A stretch of 64,000 nt of DNA from Spirochaetota bacterium (GCA_004297825.1 SCSX01000090.1:1-64000), one strand, 5' to 3'. Positions 29,699 through 38,335 are shown, counted from the stretch's first letter. Notes: a model not told the origin generated them from the sequence alone. Numbers and translations: made by a program.

Positions 29699-31768
29699 AT
29701 GCGCGCCGCCGCGCTCCTCCTGCTCGCAAGCCTGCTTCCGGCGCCCGCATGGGCCGGAAGCGACGTTGCGCGCAATGGGGGGCCGATACGCGTCTCCATC
29801 CTCTCCCGGCACCTGAAGTCGATGGCCGCGGGCGAGCTGGATCGAATCCTGTTTGAACTTCCGGATAACGTCTCCTGCGTCCGCGCGGACGGCGGGACGC
29901 GCGTCCCGGTGAAAACTATCGAGATCGCCCACCGCGACGGCGCCTTCCGGGTCCTCCTGGACGGGGAAGCGGCCGGCGATCGCGTGAGCCTTACGATCGA
30001 GGGCGCCCCCGGACTCACGGTCGGGGTGCGCTTCAGGGACGATTCGAGGCGCTACCCCCTTCCCCTGCGCATCGACGCATCGCCCCGGGAAATCTCGATC
30101 GTCGCGAGCGAAGAGCCCGAACGCTACGCGCGCGACAGCGCCGCCGCCGAATACGGCCCCCAGCCCCGATCGGGCGCGGAGGCGCTCGAAGCGCTCTCCC
30201 TCCTCGTCCTCGCGCGCGCGGAGCGCGCGCGCGCCCGCCCCGTACACGGGAACGCGCACGTCTGCGACCTGAGCCACTGCCAGGTCTACCGGGGGCGCCT
30301 CGACCGCGCCGACACGAGTATCGGCGAAGCAAATTTCCCGTGGCGCATCGACGCGACCGCGCTTTTTTGCGAACCCGTGTTCCACGCGCGCTGCGGGGGC
30401 GCGACCCTGGGCGACGGCGTCTTCAGCCTGGGCGAAAAGCGTGCTCCGGGGGTCCGCGACCGGCTGCTTGGCGAGGGCGTCTACCTTTGCCGGAACGGCC
30501 GGGAGGGATGGACCGCCGCGCTTCCGGCCGGCGAGCTCAGGTCCATCCTGGGCGGGGACACGGGCGAGATCGCCGCGATCGTCTACGACCGCGCGGCGTG
30601 CCGGCTCGAAATTCGAACCGACAGGGGACCTCTCGAGTTCGCGCCCGAGGATTTCCGCCTCAGGATCAACCGGGTCAAGGGGTGGAGTTTTTTGAAAAGC
30701 AACAATTACGAGGTTCGAAAGGGCGACGACGCGGGTGGCGCGGCGTACCTGTTTTCCGGGCGGGGCCTGGGGCACAACGCGGGACTGTGCCAGCACGGCG
30801 CCCTCGCGCTCGCGATGCGCGGCTTTTCACGCTACGAAATTCTATGCCATTACTTTCCCGGGATCGGTTTTGTACGGGGCGCGCACGAACGCGAGCCGGA
30901 CAGTCCCTATCTCTCTTACGTCGGTTTTTCGCTCGTAACGGGGGAAGTCCTGGACGCGCGCTATGCGCAGATACTCTCCCGCAGCGTCGCACCCGGTTCC
31001 GTCTTCAAGCTGCTGGTTTCGCTCTACCTCGTCGCGCGCCGCCCCGACCTCGCGCGCGGTTATCGCTATACCTGCGAGGGCGCGAGCGCCGATACGCACA
31101 TGCCCGAAAAATGCTGGAAGCCGGGCGGGCACGGCGACACCGATCTCTCCCGCGCGATCTCGTGCTCGTGCAATCTCTACTTCGCCTCGCTCTACGCGCA
31201 CATCGACCGCGCCGATTTCGCGTCATTCATCGCCTCCCTGTCCCGCCGGCCGGGAATCGCCCTCGCGCTCCCGGACATAGACGGGGACGCCGGATTCGCG
31301 CGCCTGCTGTGCGGCCTCGATTACCGCGTGAAGCTGACCGTCCGCGATCTCGTGAAGGTCGCGATGACCGTCTCTCCCGTCGCGGTATCGGACCGCCCAG
31401 TCGATGAATTCCGGCGATCGCTGCCCGCGGGCGGCCTGGAGGTCATCCGCGCGGCCCTGGCCGAGACGGTGCGCACGGGTACGGCATCCGGGGAGAGCGA
31501 ACCGTACGGAAGCGCGCGGGAGAATATCGAACCCCTTCGCCGCGGGCCCCTGGAGGGCGACGACGAGCCCGGGGGCATGGTCCCGTCGTCATCGTGCTGG
31601 GGGAAAACCTCGACTGTCATGGCCGGAACGAACCGGTACCTTTCCTATGGATTGTTCCTGGGGGGCGACAGGGACAGGGGGCTCATAACCATCGTAGCGC
31701 GGGGGAACGGCCACCTGGCCGCCCGGTGGGGGCTCAGGATTTTAGGACGGGAACCCCCTGCCCGTTGA
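29699..31768 (+). CDS. SpoIID domain fused to a penicillin-binding transpeptidase-like domain
   Basis: A 689-residue exported protein (signal peptide 1-20, ending A-P-A-W-A-G). Residues 30-390 form a SpoIID region, with the hallmark G-R-G-L-G-H-N-A-G-L-C-Q-H-G-A near 355-370; SpoIID cleaves denuded glycan strands as a lytic transglycosylase. Residues 410-680 look like a penicillin-binding domain: S434-V-F-K437 (S-x-x-K), S490-C-N492 (S-x-N) and K636-T-S638 (K-T-G/S), in the right order. Many cysteines (about 18) are unusual for a periplasmic enzyme. GTAGGG precedes the ATG, two bases after the alpha-2-macroglobulin stop. It takes the place PBP1C has beside YfhM in E. coli. Domain calls are from motifs; activity of each half is untested. 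Confidence 0.82.
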   Translation: MRAAALLLLASLLPAPAWAGSDVARNGGPIRVSILSRHLKSMAAGELDRILFELPDNVSCVRADGGTRVPVKTIEIAHRDGAFRVLLDGEAAGDRVSLTIEGAPGLTVGVRFRDDSRRYPLPLRIDASPREISIVASEEPERYARDSAAAEYGPQPRSGAEALEALSLLVLARAERARARPVHGNAHVCDLSHCQVYRGRLDRADTSIGEANFPWRIDATALFCEPVFHARCGGATLGDGVFSLGEKRAPGVRDRLLGEGVYLCRNGREGWTAALPAGELRSILGGDTGEIAAIVYDRAACRLEIRTDRGPLEFAPEDFRLRINRVKGWSFLKSNNYEVRKGDDAGGAAYLFSGRGLGHNAGLCQHGALALAMRGFSRYEILCHYFPGIGFVRGAHEREPDSPYLSYVGFSLVTGEVLDARYAQILSRSVAPGSVFKLLVSLYLVARRPDLARGYRYTCEGASADTHMPEKCWKPGGHGDTDLSRAISCSCNLYFASLYAHIDRADFASFIASLSRRPGIALALPDIDGDAGFARLLCGLDYRVKLTVRDLVKVAMTVSPVAVSDRPVDEFRRSLPAGGLEVIRAALAETVRTGTASGESEPYGSARENIEPLRRGPLEGDDEPGGMVPSSSCWGKTSTVMAGTNRYLSYGLFLGGDRDRGLITIVARGNGHLAARWGLRILGREPPAR

Positions 31769-31864
31769 AAAAACTTCAGTTTTCCCCCTTTTCCCTCCGA
31801 TATTTCTAAAGAAGATTACTTGTTCCCAATTCTCGTATTATCATTGTACTGAAGAGGTTACTCC

Positions 31865-32749
31865 ATGAAGCTGAGAAATATCTCCGTCACCGCGCTCTGC
31901 CTGGCAGTCTGTGTTGCCCTGCTGGGGCTGTTCTCCGTCGTCGCGACAGTAAACGCCCAGGACGCCGCGAAGGACGCCCCCAAGGACGCCAAGGAAGTCA
32001 AGGCGGCCGATAAAAAGGAAGAAGCCCCCAAGGAAGTCACGGGCTGGCGGGTGAAGGATTTCAAACCCTATATACAGGCCATGCAGGAGCTGCAGAAGCT
32101 CAGCAAGGACTATTCCGAGAACATGCTGAAGCTCGCGATCGACGAATACTCGACGGGACTCGACATCCTCGAGGACATGGAAAACGAGGTGACCAAGCTC
32201 GTCACCGCCAACAAGGAAAAGAAGAACCTGAACGAACGGTGGTACTGGCAGGAAATCGACCGGAAGAACCAGGAAGAGCGCCAGGTCGCGAAACTGAAAT
32301 ACGACGCCAAGCTTAAATCGGTCACCTATTTCACCCGCGCGATCAACCACATGGACAATGTGCAGTTCCAGGAGGTCAGGAACAACCCGAAGTTCCAGAC
32401 CTTCCAGAGCCGGCTGTACCAGGTGTACGTCTCTTCCCAGTACGACCTGTACAACTTCAAGCCTTGCATCCCCATACTCGAGCGTTATATCGCTTTGAAC
32501 GAGCAGAATAAAAAGGACGTGTGGGCCTACAAGTACCTTTCGAGCTGCTACGGCTACCTCGAAACGGTGGTGGGCAAGTCGAGCCAGGCGCCCGAGGCGA
32601 CGCAGCTTCAGTACAAGCAGTTCAAGAACCGCTACATGCTGCAGGCGGTGGAAATCGAGTTCGGCGCGGAATCGATCGAGTACAAGCATCTGCGGGAAAT
32701 CGTGGAGATGGACGAGAAGAAATCGGAGCGCTTGAACGACTTCAAGTAA
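31865..32749 (+). CDS. Periplasmic helical (TPR-like) protein of unknown function
   Basis: A 294-residue exported protein. A signal peptide (core V-T-A-L-C-L-A-V-C-V-A-L-L-G-L-F-S, cleavage near V-N-A-Q) is followed by a 30-residue Lys/Asp/Ala linker (A-A-K-D-A-P-K-D-A-K) and then amphipathic helices to the end. Residues 150-230 read like TPR hairpins (Y-F-T-R-A-I-N-H-M and L-E-R-Y-I-A-L-N-E). No family recognised; TPR-type periplasmic proteins act in envelope assembly and in spirochaete flagellar collars, so a scaffold role is possible. Single-gene unit with its own hairpin terminator at 32777-32806. Confidence 0.75.
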   Translation: MKLRNISVTALCLAVCVALLGLFSVVATVNAQDAAKDAPKDAKEVKAADKKEEAPKEVTGWRVKDFKPYIQAMQELQKLSKDYSENMLKLAIDEYSTGLDILEDMENEVTKLVTANKEKKNLNERWYWQEIDRKNQEERQVAKLKYDAKLKSVTYFTRAINHMDNVQFQEVRNNPKFQTFQSRLYQVYVSSQYDLYNFKPCIPILERYIALNEQNKKDVWAYKYLSSCYGYLETVVGKSSQAPEATQLQYKQFKNRYMLQAVEIEFGAESIEYKHLREIVEMDEKKSERLNDFK

Positions 32750-32776
32750 GCGATCGAACCGATCCAGAGTTAAAAC

Positions 32777-32806
32777 CGCGGCGGGGAAACCCGCCGCGTT
32801 TCATTT
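32777..32806 (+). terminator. Rho-independent terminator
   Basis: CGCGGCGGG (32777-32785), GAAA tetraloop, CCCGCCGCG (32790-32798), then TTTCATTTT. Lies between convergent genes. Confidence 0.75.
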
Positions 32807-32816
32807 TGGCCCGCCC

Positions 32817-33944
32817 CTATTCCGACGCGAGCGAACCCCGCGCACTGTAGCCTAATTCCCCGCGTGACCATTCGATTTTAAAGACGACGTCCGGCGGCAC
32901 CGTGAGCCTCAAGGGGGCCGGCTGGTCGATATTGTTGGCGCGCTCGTATTTTTCCTTCACGCGGTTGAGCTCCCACCTTTCGGCGCGCACGACGTGGCGG
33001 GACCCCGCGTCAACCTTCGTACGGAATCGCCGCACCGTCCCCGCGGGGCCGCTCTCGGTGCGTCCCGCCTCCGTCCCGTCCACGAAAATCTTATAGAACA
33101 CGGTCGCGGACGGATCGCCCGCGGGGGAATCGTCCGTGCACAGTATCTCAAGGTTGTATTCGCCAGGACGCGCAAGCCTTTTATCGATGGCGTAGGCGGC
33201 GATCACCCGCGCCTCATGGGCGTCCACCACCGCGACGGCCGCCCCGTCCGCGGCGAACAGTATCCTGCCATCGACCACGGCCTGGAAGCGCGCCGGCGCC
33301 CCGAGCGCGAGCGGGATCCTCCGGCCGTTGATGCTCACGAAAGTCCCCTCCTTCCCCTTTGCCAGGATGCACGGTCCATCCCCGGAAAGCGCGAAGTCCA
33401 TCGCCGCCTCCGCGAGTGGTGCGCCCCCGCCGTTCAGGTCGATGCGGTAGAGCGTGCCCTGGCTGCCGTCATCGCCGGCAGTAGGCGCCGTAAGCACGAA
33501 GAGCGTCCCGCGGTTCCCGGCGATCTTGACCGGGGTCACCTCCCGGTCCGGCTTCCAGGCGTACTCGGTCTCCTTTTCCGTTTGTACGTCCATGCGGCCC
33601 GCCGTCAGTTTCCGGTACCCGCCCTGGCCCTTTTTCGGCTCATCAGCGCGCAGGTACCACAGTATCCCGTCGGCATAGCGCGCCATGATCACCCCGCCTA
33701 GGGGCAGGGCCTTCACCCCGTCCTCCGCGTGGGCGTACACCTTCCCGTCAAGGAGCACACAGGCGAAGGGAAGCCGGCCGGGGCGCGTCTCGGCTTCATG
33801 CTTCGTCTCGGAAAACGCGATATCGACGGCGCAGGCCATGACAAGCGCGCTTGCGATAAAGGCTGCGGGGAGGCGGTCAGAGTTTTTCAAGACGGTGCGC
33901 GAAATCGGCCCTGTAAATCTTTTCACCAAGCCTGTTGTGCTCAT
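32817..33944 (-). CDS. Secreted beta-rich protein of unknown function
   Basis: A 375-residue protein. A hydrophobic export segment (A-A-F-I-A-S-A-L-V-M-A-C-A-V-D-I-A, about residues 26-44) precedes a beta-strand-rich body with repeating short strands (F-A-C-V-L-L-D-G-K-V-Y, G-N-R-G-T-L-F-V-L-T-A) that could be a propeller, and a C-terminal beta-sandwich-like part (N-L-E-I-L-C-T-D-D, F-Y-K-I-F-V-D-G-T). No family recognised. The ATG at 33944 has AGGAG seven bases upstream but overlaps the decarboxylase gene by 68 bases; a TTG at 33890 that overlaps only its last codons would give a more typical signal peptide. Either start keeps the same mature protein. Confidence 0.7.
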   Translation of the reverse strand: MSTTGLVKRFTGPISRTVLKNSDRLPAAFIASALVMACAVDIAFSETKHEAETRPGRLPFACVLLDGKVYAHAEDGVKALPLGGVIMARYADGILWYLRADEPKKGQGGYRKLTAGRMDVQTEKETEYAWKPDREVTPVKIAGNRGTLFVLTAPTAGDDGSQGTLYRIDLNGGGAPLAEAAMDFALSGDGPCILAKGKEGTFVSINGRRIPLALGAPARFQAVVDGRILFAADGAAVAVVDAHEARVIAAYAIDKRLARPGEYNLEILCTDDSPAGDPSATVFYKIFVDGTEAGRTESGPAGTVRRFRTKVDAGSRHVVRAERWELNRVKEKYERANNIDQPAPLRLTVPPDVVFKIEWSRGELGYSARGSLASE

Positions 33945-35589
33945 GCACGATCTCCTGGAGGATTTCGGTCGTCGTGAGCGGGTTGATCGTCACCGAACGG
34001 AGGACCACGATCTTCTGGGGGCTGTACTTCGTGGATTCCAGCGTGGTGCGGGACACGAAGCTGTTGTCCTCCTGGCGGATGGCGCGGTGGAGCTCGATGT
34101 TCAATTCATTGAGGGTTTCATTGATCGCGTGTATCCGTTTCAGGAGGCGAACCACCTCCTGCGTCACCTTCGCGCTCTCGACCTGCGCGAGCAGGAGGTT
34201 CAGCTTTTCCTGGATGCGCGCGGGCACGAACCGGTAGTTCATGATGAAAATCTCGGGATTGCTGGTGCGCTCGAAATTCGGATGAAGGTCGATGAGGTTT
34301 TTCAGGGTGTTCGTGATCTCGAACGCGTGCTCGAAGAGAAGGCTGAAGCCCTCGACGCCGAAAATTTTGAAGGTAACCCACGGCTTGAGGCACGAGAACG
34401 GCCGGGACCCCTCCACGGTGAAGCGCCCCTGGTCGACCGAGTCGGGGCGTATGATGTAATTCGAGGTGTGCTTGATATAGTTGAGCGCGGTCTCCTTCCG
34501 GAAGAGTATCATCCCCATCGAAAGGGGCGAATACATGAGCTTGTGCGCGTCGAAGGTCACCGAGTCCGCGTCCTCGATGCCCTTGAACATGTCGCGGTAC
34601 TTGTCGACGATAAGGAGCGACCCGCCCCACGCCGCGTCCACGTGGAAAAACGTCTTGTTCTCGTCGGCGACCCTGCGCATCTCCAGGAGATCGTCGATGT
34701 TCCCGGTCTCGGTCGTACCGGCGATCCCCACGAGCGAGATGATCTTGATTTTTTCCTCGGATGCCGCGTTCGCGTCCTGGATCTGCCTGCACACCTGGCG
34801 CAGCCGCGCCATGTCGATCCTGTCGTTATCGTCGACCGGCACCTTGATGACGCTGCAGTTCCCCAGGCCTATGATCCGCGCGACCTTCTCGAAGGAATAG
34901 TGACCGCGCTGGCTCACCAGTATCACCGCGCGCTTCGTACGGTAGTGCCGGAACGCGTCATAAATGCCCGCCTTGCGGATTCCGGGAAAGCGCCCGTCGG
35001 AGGGAAAGGCCTGGTTGCGCGCCACCAGCATCGCGGTCAGATTCGCCATCGTGCCGTCCAGCGTGACGTTTCCCAGGGCGATGCGGTGATTCTGGACGTG
35101 CGTCCGGTAGAAGTTGACGGACCTCTTGAAAATGAGCCGGTGAATCCATGCGATAAGCTCGCGCTCGACGAAGGTGGAGGCCTTCGCGGTCTCGATCTTC
35201 ACCTGGTTCTGGTTGAGCGCGGCTATGATCATCTCGAGCAGGATCATGAAGTAGGGGATCGCGCTCGTCATGTGGCCTATGTAATAGGGATTGCCCACCT
35301 TCACGGAATGGGCTATGATCTTGGACTTTATCTCGGCGAGTATATCTTTGAGAAGATAGGGGTGCCGGGGAATGTCGATTATCGAAAACATCTTGGCGAG
35401 CTCCTGGATGGAGATCTCGCTGTGGATGCCGCCCTTCGATTTGAAGAAATTGTGGATGAGGTCCAGCAGCTCGTGTCCGAACTCGAGGAACTTGTCCGGG
35501 GAATCGGGCATGATGAATAGCCGTTGCAGGTGGTCCAGGTCCGCCCGAACCTCCGCGCCCTTCCGGATGTCGATCCTTTGCGGTTTCAT
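33877..35589 (-). CDS. PLP-dependent group II decarboxylase
   Basis: A 570-residue pyridoxal-phosphate enzyme of the glutamate/tyrosine/aromatic-amino-acid decarboxylase group. Visible: N-P-Y-Y-I-G-H-M-T-S (substrate loop), T-L-D-G-T-M-A-N-L-T-A-M-L (PLP phosphate region), Y-S-F-E-K-V-A-R-I-I-G-L-G, F-F-H-V-D-A-A-W-G-G and the cofactor lysine in V-T-F-D-A-H-K-L-M-Y-S-P. The C-terminal 120 residues are helical and longer than in most bacterial members. The substrate amino acid is not readable. ATG 35589 is preferred (G-rich sequence upstream) over 35607. The downstream gene overlaps its end. No antiporter gene is adjacent, so an acid-resistance role is not supported. Confidence 0.9.
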   Translation of the reverse strand: MKPQRIDIRKGAEVRADLDHLQRLFIMPDSPDKFLEFGHELLDLIHNFFKSKGGIHSEISIQELAKMFSIIDIPRHPYLLKDILAEIKSKIIAHSVKVGNPYYIGHMTSAIPYFMILLEMIIAALNQNQVKIETAKASTFVERELIAWIHRLIFKRSVNFYRTHVQNHRIALGNVTLDGTMANLTAMLVARNQAFPSDGRFPGIRKAGIYDAFRHYRTKRAVILVSQRGHYSFEKVARIIGLGNCSVIKVPVDDNDRIDMARLRQVCRQIQDANAASEEKIKIISLVGIAGTTETGNIDDLLEMRRVADENKTFFHVDAAWGGSLLIVDKYRDMFKGIEDADSVTFDAHKLMYSPLSMGMILFRKETALNYIKHTSNYIIRPDSVDQGRFTVEGSRPFSCLKPWVTFKIFGVEGFSLLFEHAFEITNTLKNLIDLHPNFERTSNPEIFIMNYRFVPARIQEKLNLLLAQVESAKVTQEVVRLLKRIHAINETLNELNIELHRAIRQEDNSFVSRTTLESTKYSPQKIVVLRSVTINPLTTTEILQEIVHEHNRLGEKIYRADFAHRLEKL

Positions 35590-35857
35590 CACGCTTTCCC
35601 GCCTCATCTCAGTCCATGAATGTTCTTTTGCAAGAACTTTATCTCTATAAATTCAAATTAATGTAATATGAAAATTAAAATACTCCATGCCGTCATCGCG
35701 TAGTACGCCTGCTCCCTCCCTCGCCCGTCGTGTGGTACAGTATACCCGCCGGTCGCGGCAAAATCCCGAAATACCCCGTGATTTTTTCTAATTTTTAACC
35801 CCGCCGTGCCGACAATTAGAATGCGGACAGATAGCGGCTTTTCACGGAAGGGGGCGT

Positions 35858-36172
35858 ATGAACGGACACACTACATGGTCGTTTCCAAGGGAAATCGAGT
35901 TCGAGGACGCCACCCAGCTGAGCCGGCGCATCCGCGAGCTCTCCGTCATTGAAAACACGGTGGTGTTCGACCTCAGCGCGACCAAGCACATCCATTCCTC
36001 GTTCGTGGGCTTCCTTATACATACCAAGCAGTACCTTGAGGCCCAGGGGATGCATCTCATCCTCAAGACATCCCCGCAAATAGACAAGATACTCGCCATG
36101 CTGGACCTCGCGTCCTACTTCCCCATCGTGACCGCGCCTGCCGCGCCGGAGAAGGAGCCCCTTCTCCAATAG
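35858..36172 (+). CDS. STAS-domain protein
   Basis: A 104-residue single-domain STAS protein. The pattern E-N-T-V-V-F-D-L-S-A-T-K-H-I-H-S-S-F-V-G-F-L-I fits the central strand-loop-helix of anti-anti-sigma factors, with H-S-S-F in the place of the phosphorylated D-S-S-G serine. Such proteins bind or release anti-sigma kinases according to phosphorylation, and SpoIIE-type phosphatases (gene at 6246-8777) reset them. A GGAAGGGGG lies upstream of the ATG. No kinase gene is adjacent. An ArsR-type regulator follows 83 bases later with its own promoter. Confidence 0.78.
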   Translation: MNGHTTWSFPREIEFEDATQLSRRIRELSVIENTVVFDLSATKHIHSSFVGFLIHTKQYLEAQGMHLILKTSPQIDKILAMLDLASYFPIVTAPAAPEKEPLLQ

Positions 36173-36186
36173 GGCTTGAAATCTGC

Positions 36187-36215
36187 TTGACAGCTGTTCA
36201 TCTTTTTACTGCATA
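36187..36215 (+). promoter_or_regulatory. Promoter of the ArsR-family gene
   Basis: TTGACA (36187-36192), 17-base spacer, TGCATA (36210-36215); CATAAT two bases further is an alternative -10. Confidence 0.55.
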
Positions 36216-36255
36216 ATTGAATTCTCAAATACAACCGACTGCGGAGACGTCCCGG

Positions 36256-36558
36256 ATGGCCGATATATCATTCACAGAAGAACAATTCACCTCGACGAGC
36301 GACATTTTGAAGTCCATCGCGCATCCGACACGGCTCAAGATACTGTGCTTTTTGATAGAAGGGGAACGTTCGGTGGGAGAGATCGAGCGCGAGTTCGGCT
36401 CCACGATATCGAACATTTCGCAGCACCTCACGGTGCTGCGCCGGATGGACATCATCAAGCGCCGCAAGGACGCGAATTTCATGTTTTACTCGGTGAAGGA
36501 CGACAAGGTCCTGACGCTCCTGGGTACCATGAAGAAGCTCTTCTGCCCCCTCAAGTAA
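36256..36558 (+). CDS. ArsR-family winged-helix regulator
   Basis: A 100-residue transcription regulator with the ArsR fold: I-L-K-S-I-A-H-P-T-R-L-K-I-L-C-F-L, then G-E-R-S-V-G-E-I-E-R-E-F and the recognition helix N-I-S-Q-H-L-T-V-L-R-R-M, with a wing at K-R-R-K-D-A-N-F-M-F-Y-S-V. No C-x-C metal site in the recognition helix, so it is not a typical metal sensor; single cysteines lie at C-F-L and near the C-terminus (F-C-P-L-K). The ATG at 36256 has GGAG nine bases upstream; a TTG 13 codons earlier is in frame. Target unknown. Confidence 0.87.
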   Translation: MADISFTEEQFTSTSDILKSIAHPTRLKILCFLIEGERSVGEIEREFGSTISNISQHLTVLRRMDIIKRRKDANFMFYSVKDDKVLTLLGTMKKLFCPLK

Positions 36559-36579
36559 CCGCCCGGTACCGCCGGGAGC

Positions 36580-37407
36580 CTAAAAAACCTTCAGGATTCG
36601 TCGCGTATTGAAGTAGCGGTCGCCGTTGCGCAGATAGCAGAATGCCCACAGGTAGCTTCTTCCCCCGTTCTGCACCAGGCCCTTGGGCAGGATGCGCCGT
36701 ATGCTGATCTTCCCGGTCTCGTCCATGTAACGTATCTGCACCTCGTCGCCTATGACTATCCGGTTGTTCAGGTGCAGCCGCTCCTTTTCCCTTCGCGAGA
36801 GCCGGGGACGGATAGGCTGTCCGTGTATACGATGCAGGTCGTTGAAGGTCCAGCTTCCTTCATGGTCGTGAAAGGCCACCGCCCGCCGGAACACCTCCAT
36901 GCAGCCGAGCGCGTCCGACAGGGCGCGATGATACCGGATCTCGACGCCCAGGGATTCGCACAGCGTCTGTAGCCGGTAGTTGGGCAGGTTCGCGAAGGTC
37001 TGGCGCGCGATCCTCACCGTGTCGTAGGCGCGGAACGCCGGGACATCGCGCGTGCTCTGCTTGAAGGCGACCTCCATGAACGACAGGTCGAACCGCGGGT
37101 TCTGGATCACGAGCGGGGAGTCGCCGATAAACCCGGCCAGGCTGTCCAGGAGGTCCGCGATGGGAGGGGCGCCCTTGACCATGTCCCCGGTGATCCCGTG
37201 TATCTTGATCACGGCCTCGGGCATGTCGCGCCCCGGGTTCACGAACGTCGAATAGGTTTCCAGTACCTCGCCCAGGGTGAAGCGTATCAGCCCGATCTCC
37301 ACTATCCCGTCGGCGACGGGGTTGATACCCGTCGTCTCGAAATCAAGGGCGCAGTACACGGCGTCCTTAAGCCTCATTTCCGCTGCCGGTTCGGTGCGTT
37401 CCCGCAT
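36580..37407 (-). CDS. DnaQ-type 3'-5' exonuclease fused to a WYL domain
   Basis: A 275-residue protein. Residues 15-180 are a DEDDh exonuclease as in DNA polymerase III epsilon: A-L-D-F-E-T-T-G (catalytic Asp22, Glu24), I-H-G-I-T-G-D-M, N-P-R-F-D-L-S-F and Y-H-R-A-L-S-D-A (His, Asp). Residues 215-275 read as a WYL domain: V-Q-I-R-Y-M-D-E-T-G-K, R-R-I-L-P-K-G-L, S-Y-L-W-A-F-C-Y-L-R-N-G-D-R-Y-F. WYL domains bind ligands, probably nucleotides or DNA ends, and usually sit in regulators. The gene begins one base after the murB stop and is likely co-transcribed. A repair exonuclease gated by its WYL domain is the natural inference. Confidence 0.85.
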   Translation of the reverse strand: MRERTEPAAEMRLKDAVYCALDFETTGINPVADGIVEIGLIRFTLGEVLETYSTFVNPGRDMPEAVIKIHGITGDMVKGAPPIADLLDSLAGFIGDSPLVIQNPRFDLSFMEVAFKQSTRDVPAFRAYDTVRIARQTFANLPNYRLQTLCESLGVEIRYHRALSDALGCMEVFRRAVAFHDHEGSWTFNDLHRIHGQPIRPRLSRREKERLHLNNRIVIGDEVQIRYMDETGKISIRRILPKGLVQNGGRSYLWAFCYLRNGDRYFNTRRILKVF

Positions 37408-37408
37408 A

Positions 37409-38335
37409 TCAGAACTCCCCCGTCATACGCACCTCGGGATGCAGGGCGATCGAAAAACGCCGGGAAACGGTATCACGCACGTGCTCGATGAGCGCGCGCA
37501 CGTCTCCCGCGCTCGCGCCGTCAACGTTGACTATAAAGTTGGTGTGAAGCTCGGAGACCATTGCCCCGCCGATGCGGTAACCCTTGAGTCCCGCCTCGTC
37601 GATCAGCTTCCAGGACGAATGGCCGTCCGGGTTCTTGAACACCGATCCCGCCGATGGATACTGGAGCGGGTGCTTCGCCCCGCGATCGTCGAGTATCGCG
37701 CGGATGCGCGCCCGGGCCGATCGTATATCGGCGGATTCGGGCAGACGGAACACCGCGCCGGTAATGACCGCCCCCTCCTCCATGTCCATACGCCGGTAAT
37801 GGGCCATCTCGCGCCGCACCTCGAGGCTCTTCGACGCGCCCTTACGGTCGATATACTCGATCCTGGTGAGAATATCGATGAAGTTGCCCATGAAGGTCCC
37901 GGCGTTCATCACGATGCCGCCCCCGAGGCAGCCGGGGATACCCGCCATGAAATCCGCCCCTTCGAGGCCCTCATCCAGGCACCAGTCGATAAAGCGCTCC
38001 TTGGGGACGGTCGCGTCGGCGTAGACCGTGCCGTCGGCGCATCGGCGCATCTCGCCCTTCCACGCGCCGTCATGGCCCAGGGAGAGCGTGATTCCGGGTA
38101 TCCCGCGGTCTCCCACGAGAAGGTTCGAGCCGCCGCCTATGACCGTGAGCGGTATGCGCGCCTCGTTCACCAGGCTTACCACGGCGGCGGCCTGCCGGGG
38201 GCCGGAGGGGCACACGAGAAGCTCGGCGGGACCGCCCACCTTGAACGTCGTATGCCTGCTCATGGGCTCATTCGCGAGGGCGCAGCCCTGGGCGGCAAGC
38301 TTTTCGATCAATTCGGATGTAATGGGGTTTCGCAT
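37409..38335 (-). CDS. murB: UDP-N-acetylmuramate dehydrogenase (MurB)
   Basis: A 308-residue FAD enzyme that reduces UDP-GlcNAc-enolpyruvate to UDP-MurNAc in peptidoglycan synthesis. Signature segments: H-T-T-F-K-V-G-G-P-A-E-L, I-G-G-G-S-N-L-L-V-G-D, G-I-P-G-C-L-G-G-G-I-V-M-N-A-G, Y-P-S-A-G-S-V-F-K-N-P (catalytic Ser) and G-G-A-M-V-S-E-L-H-T-N-F-I-V-N. The last motif and overall length fit the type II (B. subtilis-like) enzyme. The exonuclease gene follows directly. MurB is divergent to the coiled-coil gene at 38501. Confidence 0.96.
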   Translation of the reverse strand: MRNPITSELIEKLAAQGCALANEPMSRHTTFKVGGPAELLVCPSGPRQAAAVVSLVNEARIPLTVIGGGSNLLVGDRGIPGITLSLGHDGAWKGEMRRCADGTVYADATVPKERFIDWCLDEGLEGADFMAGIPGCLGGGIVMNAGTFMGNFIDILTRIEYIDRKGASKSLEVRREMAHYRRMDMEEGAVITGAVFRLPESADIRSARARIRAILDDRGAKHPLQYPSAGSVFKNPDGHSSWKLIDEAGLKGYRIGGAMVSELHTNFIVNVDGASAGDVRALIEHVRDTVSRRFSIALHPEVRMTGEF

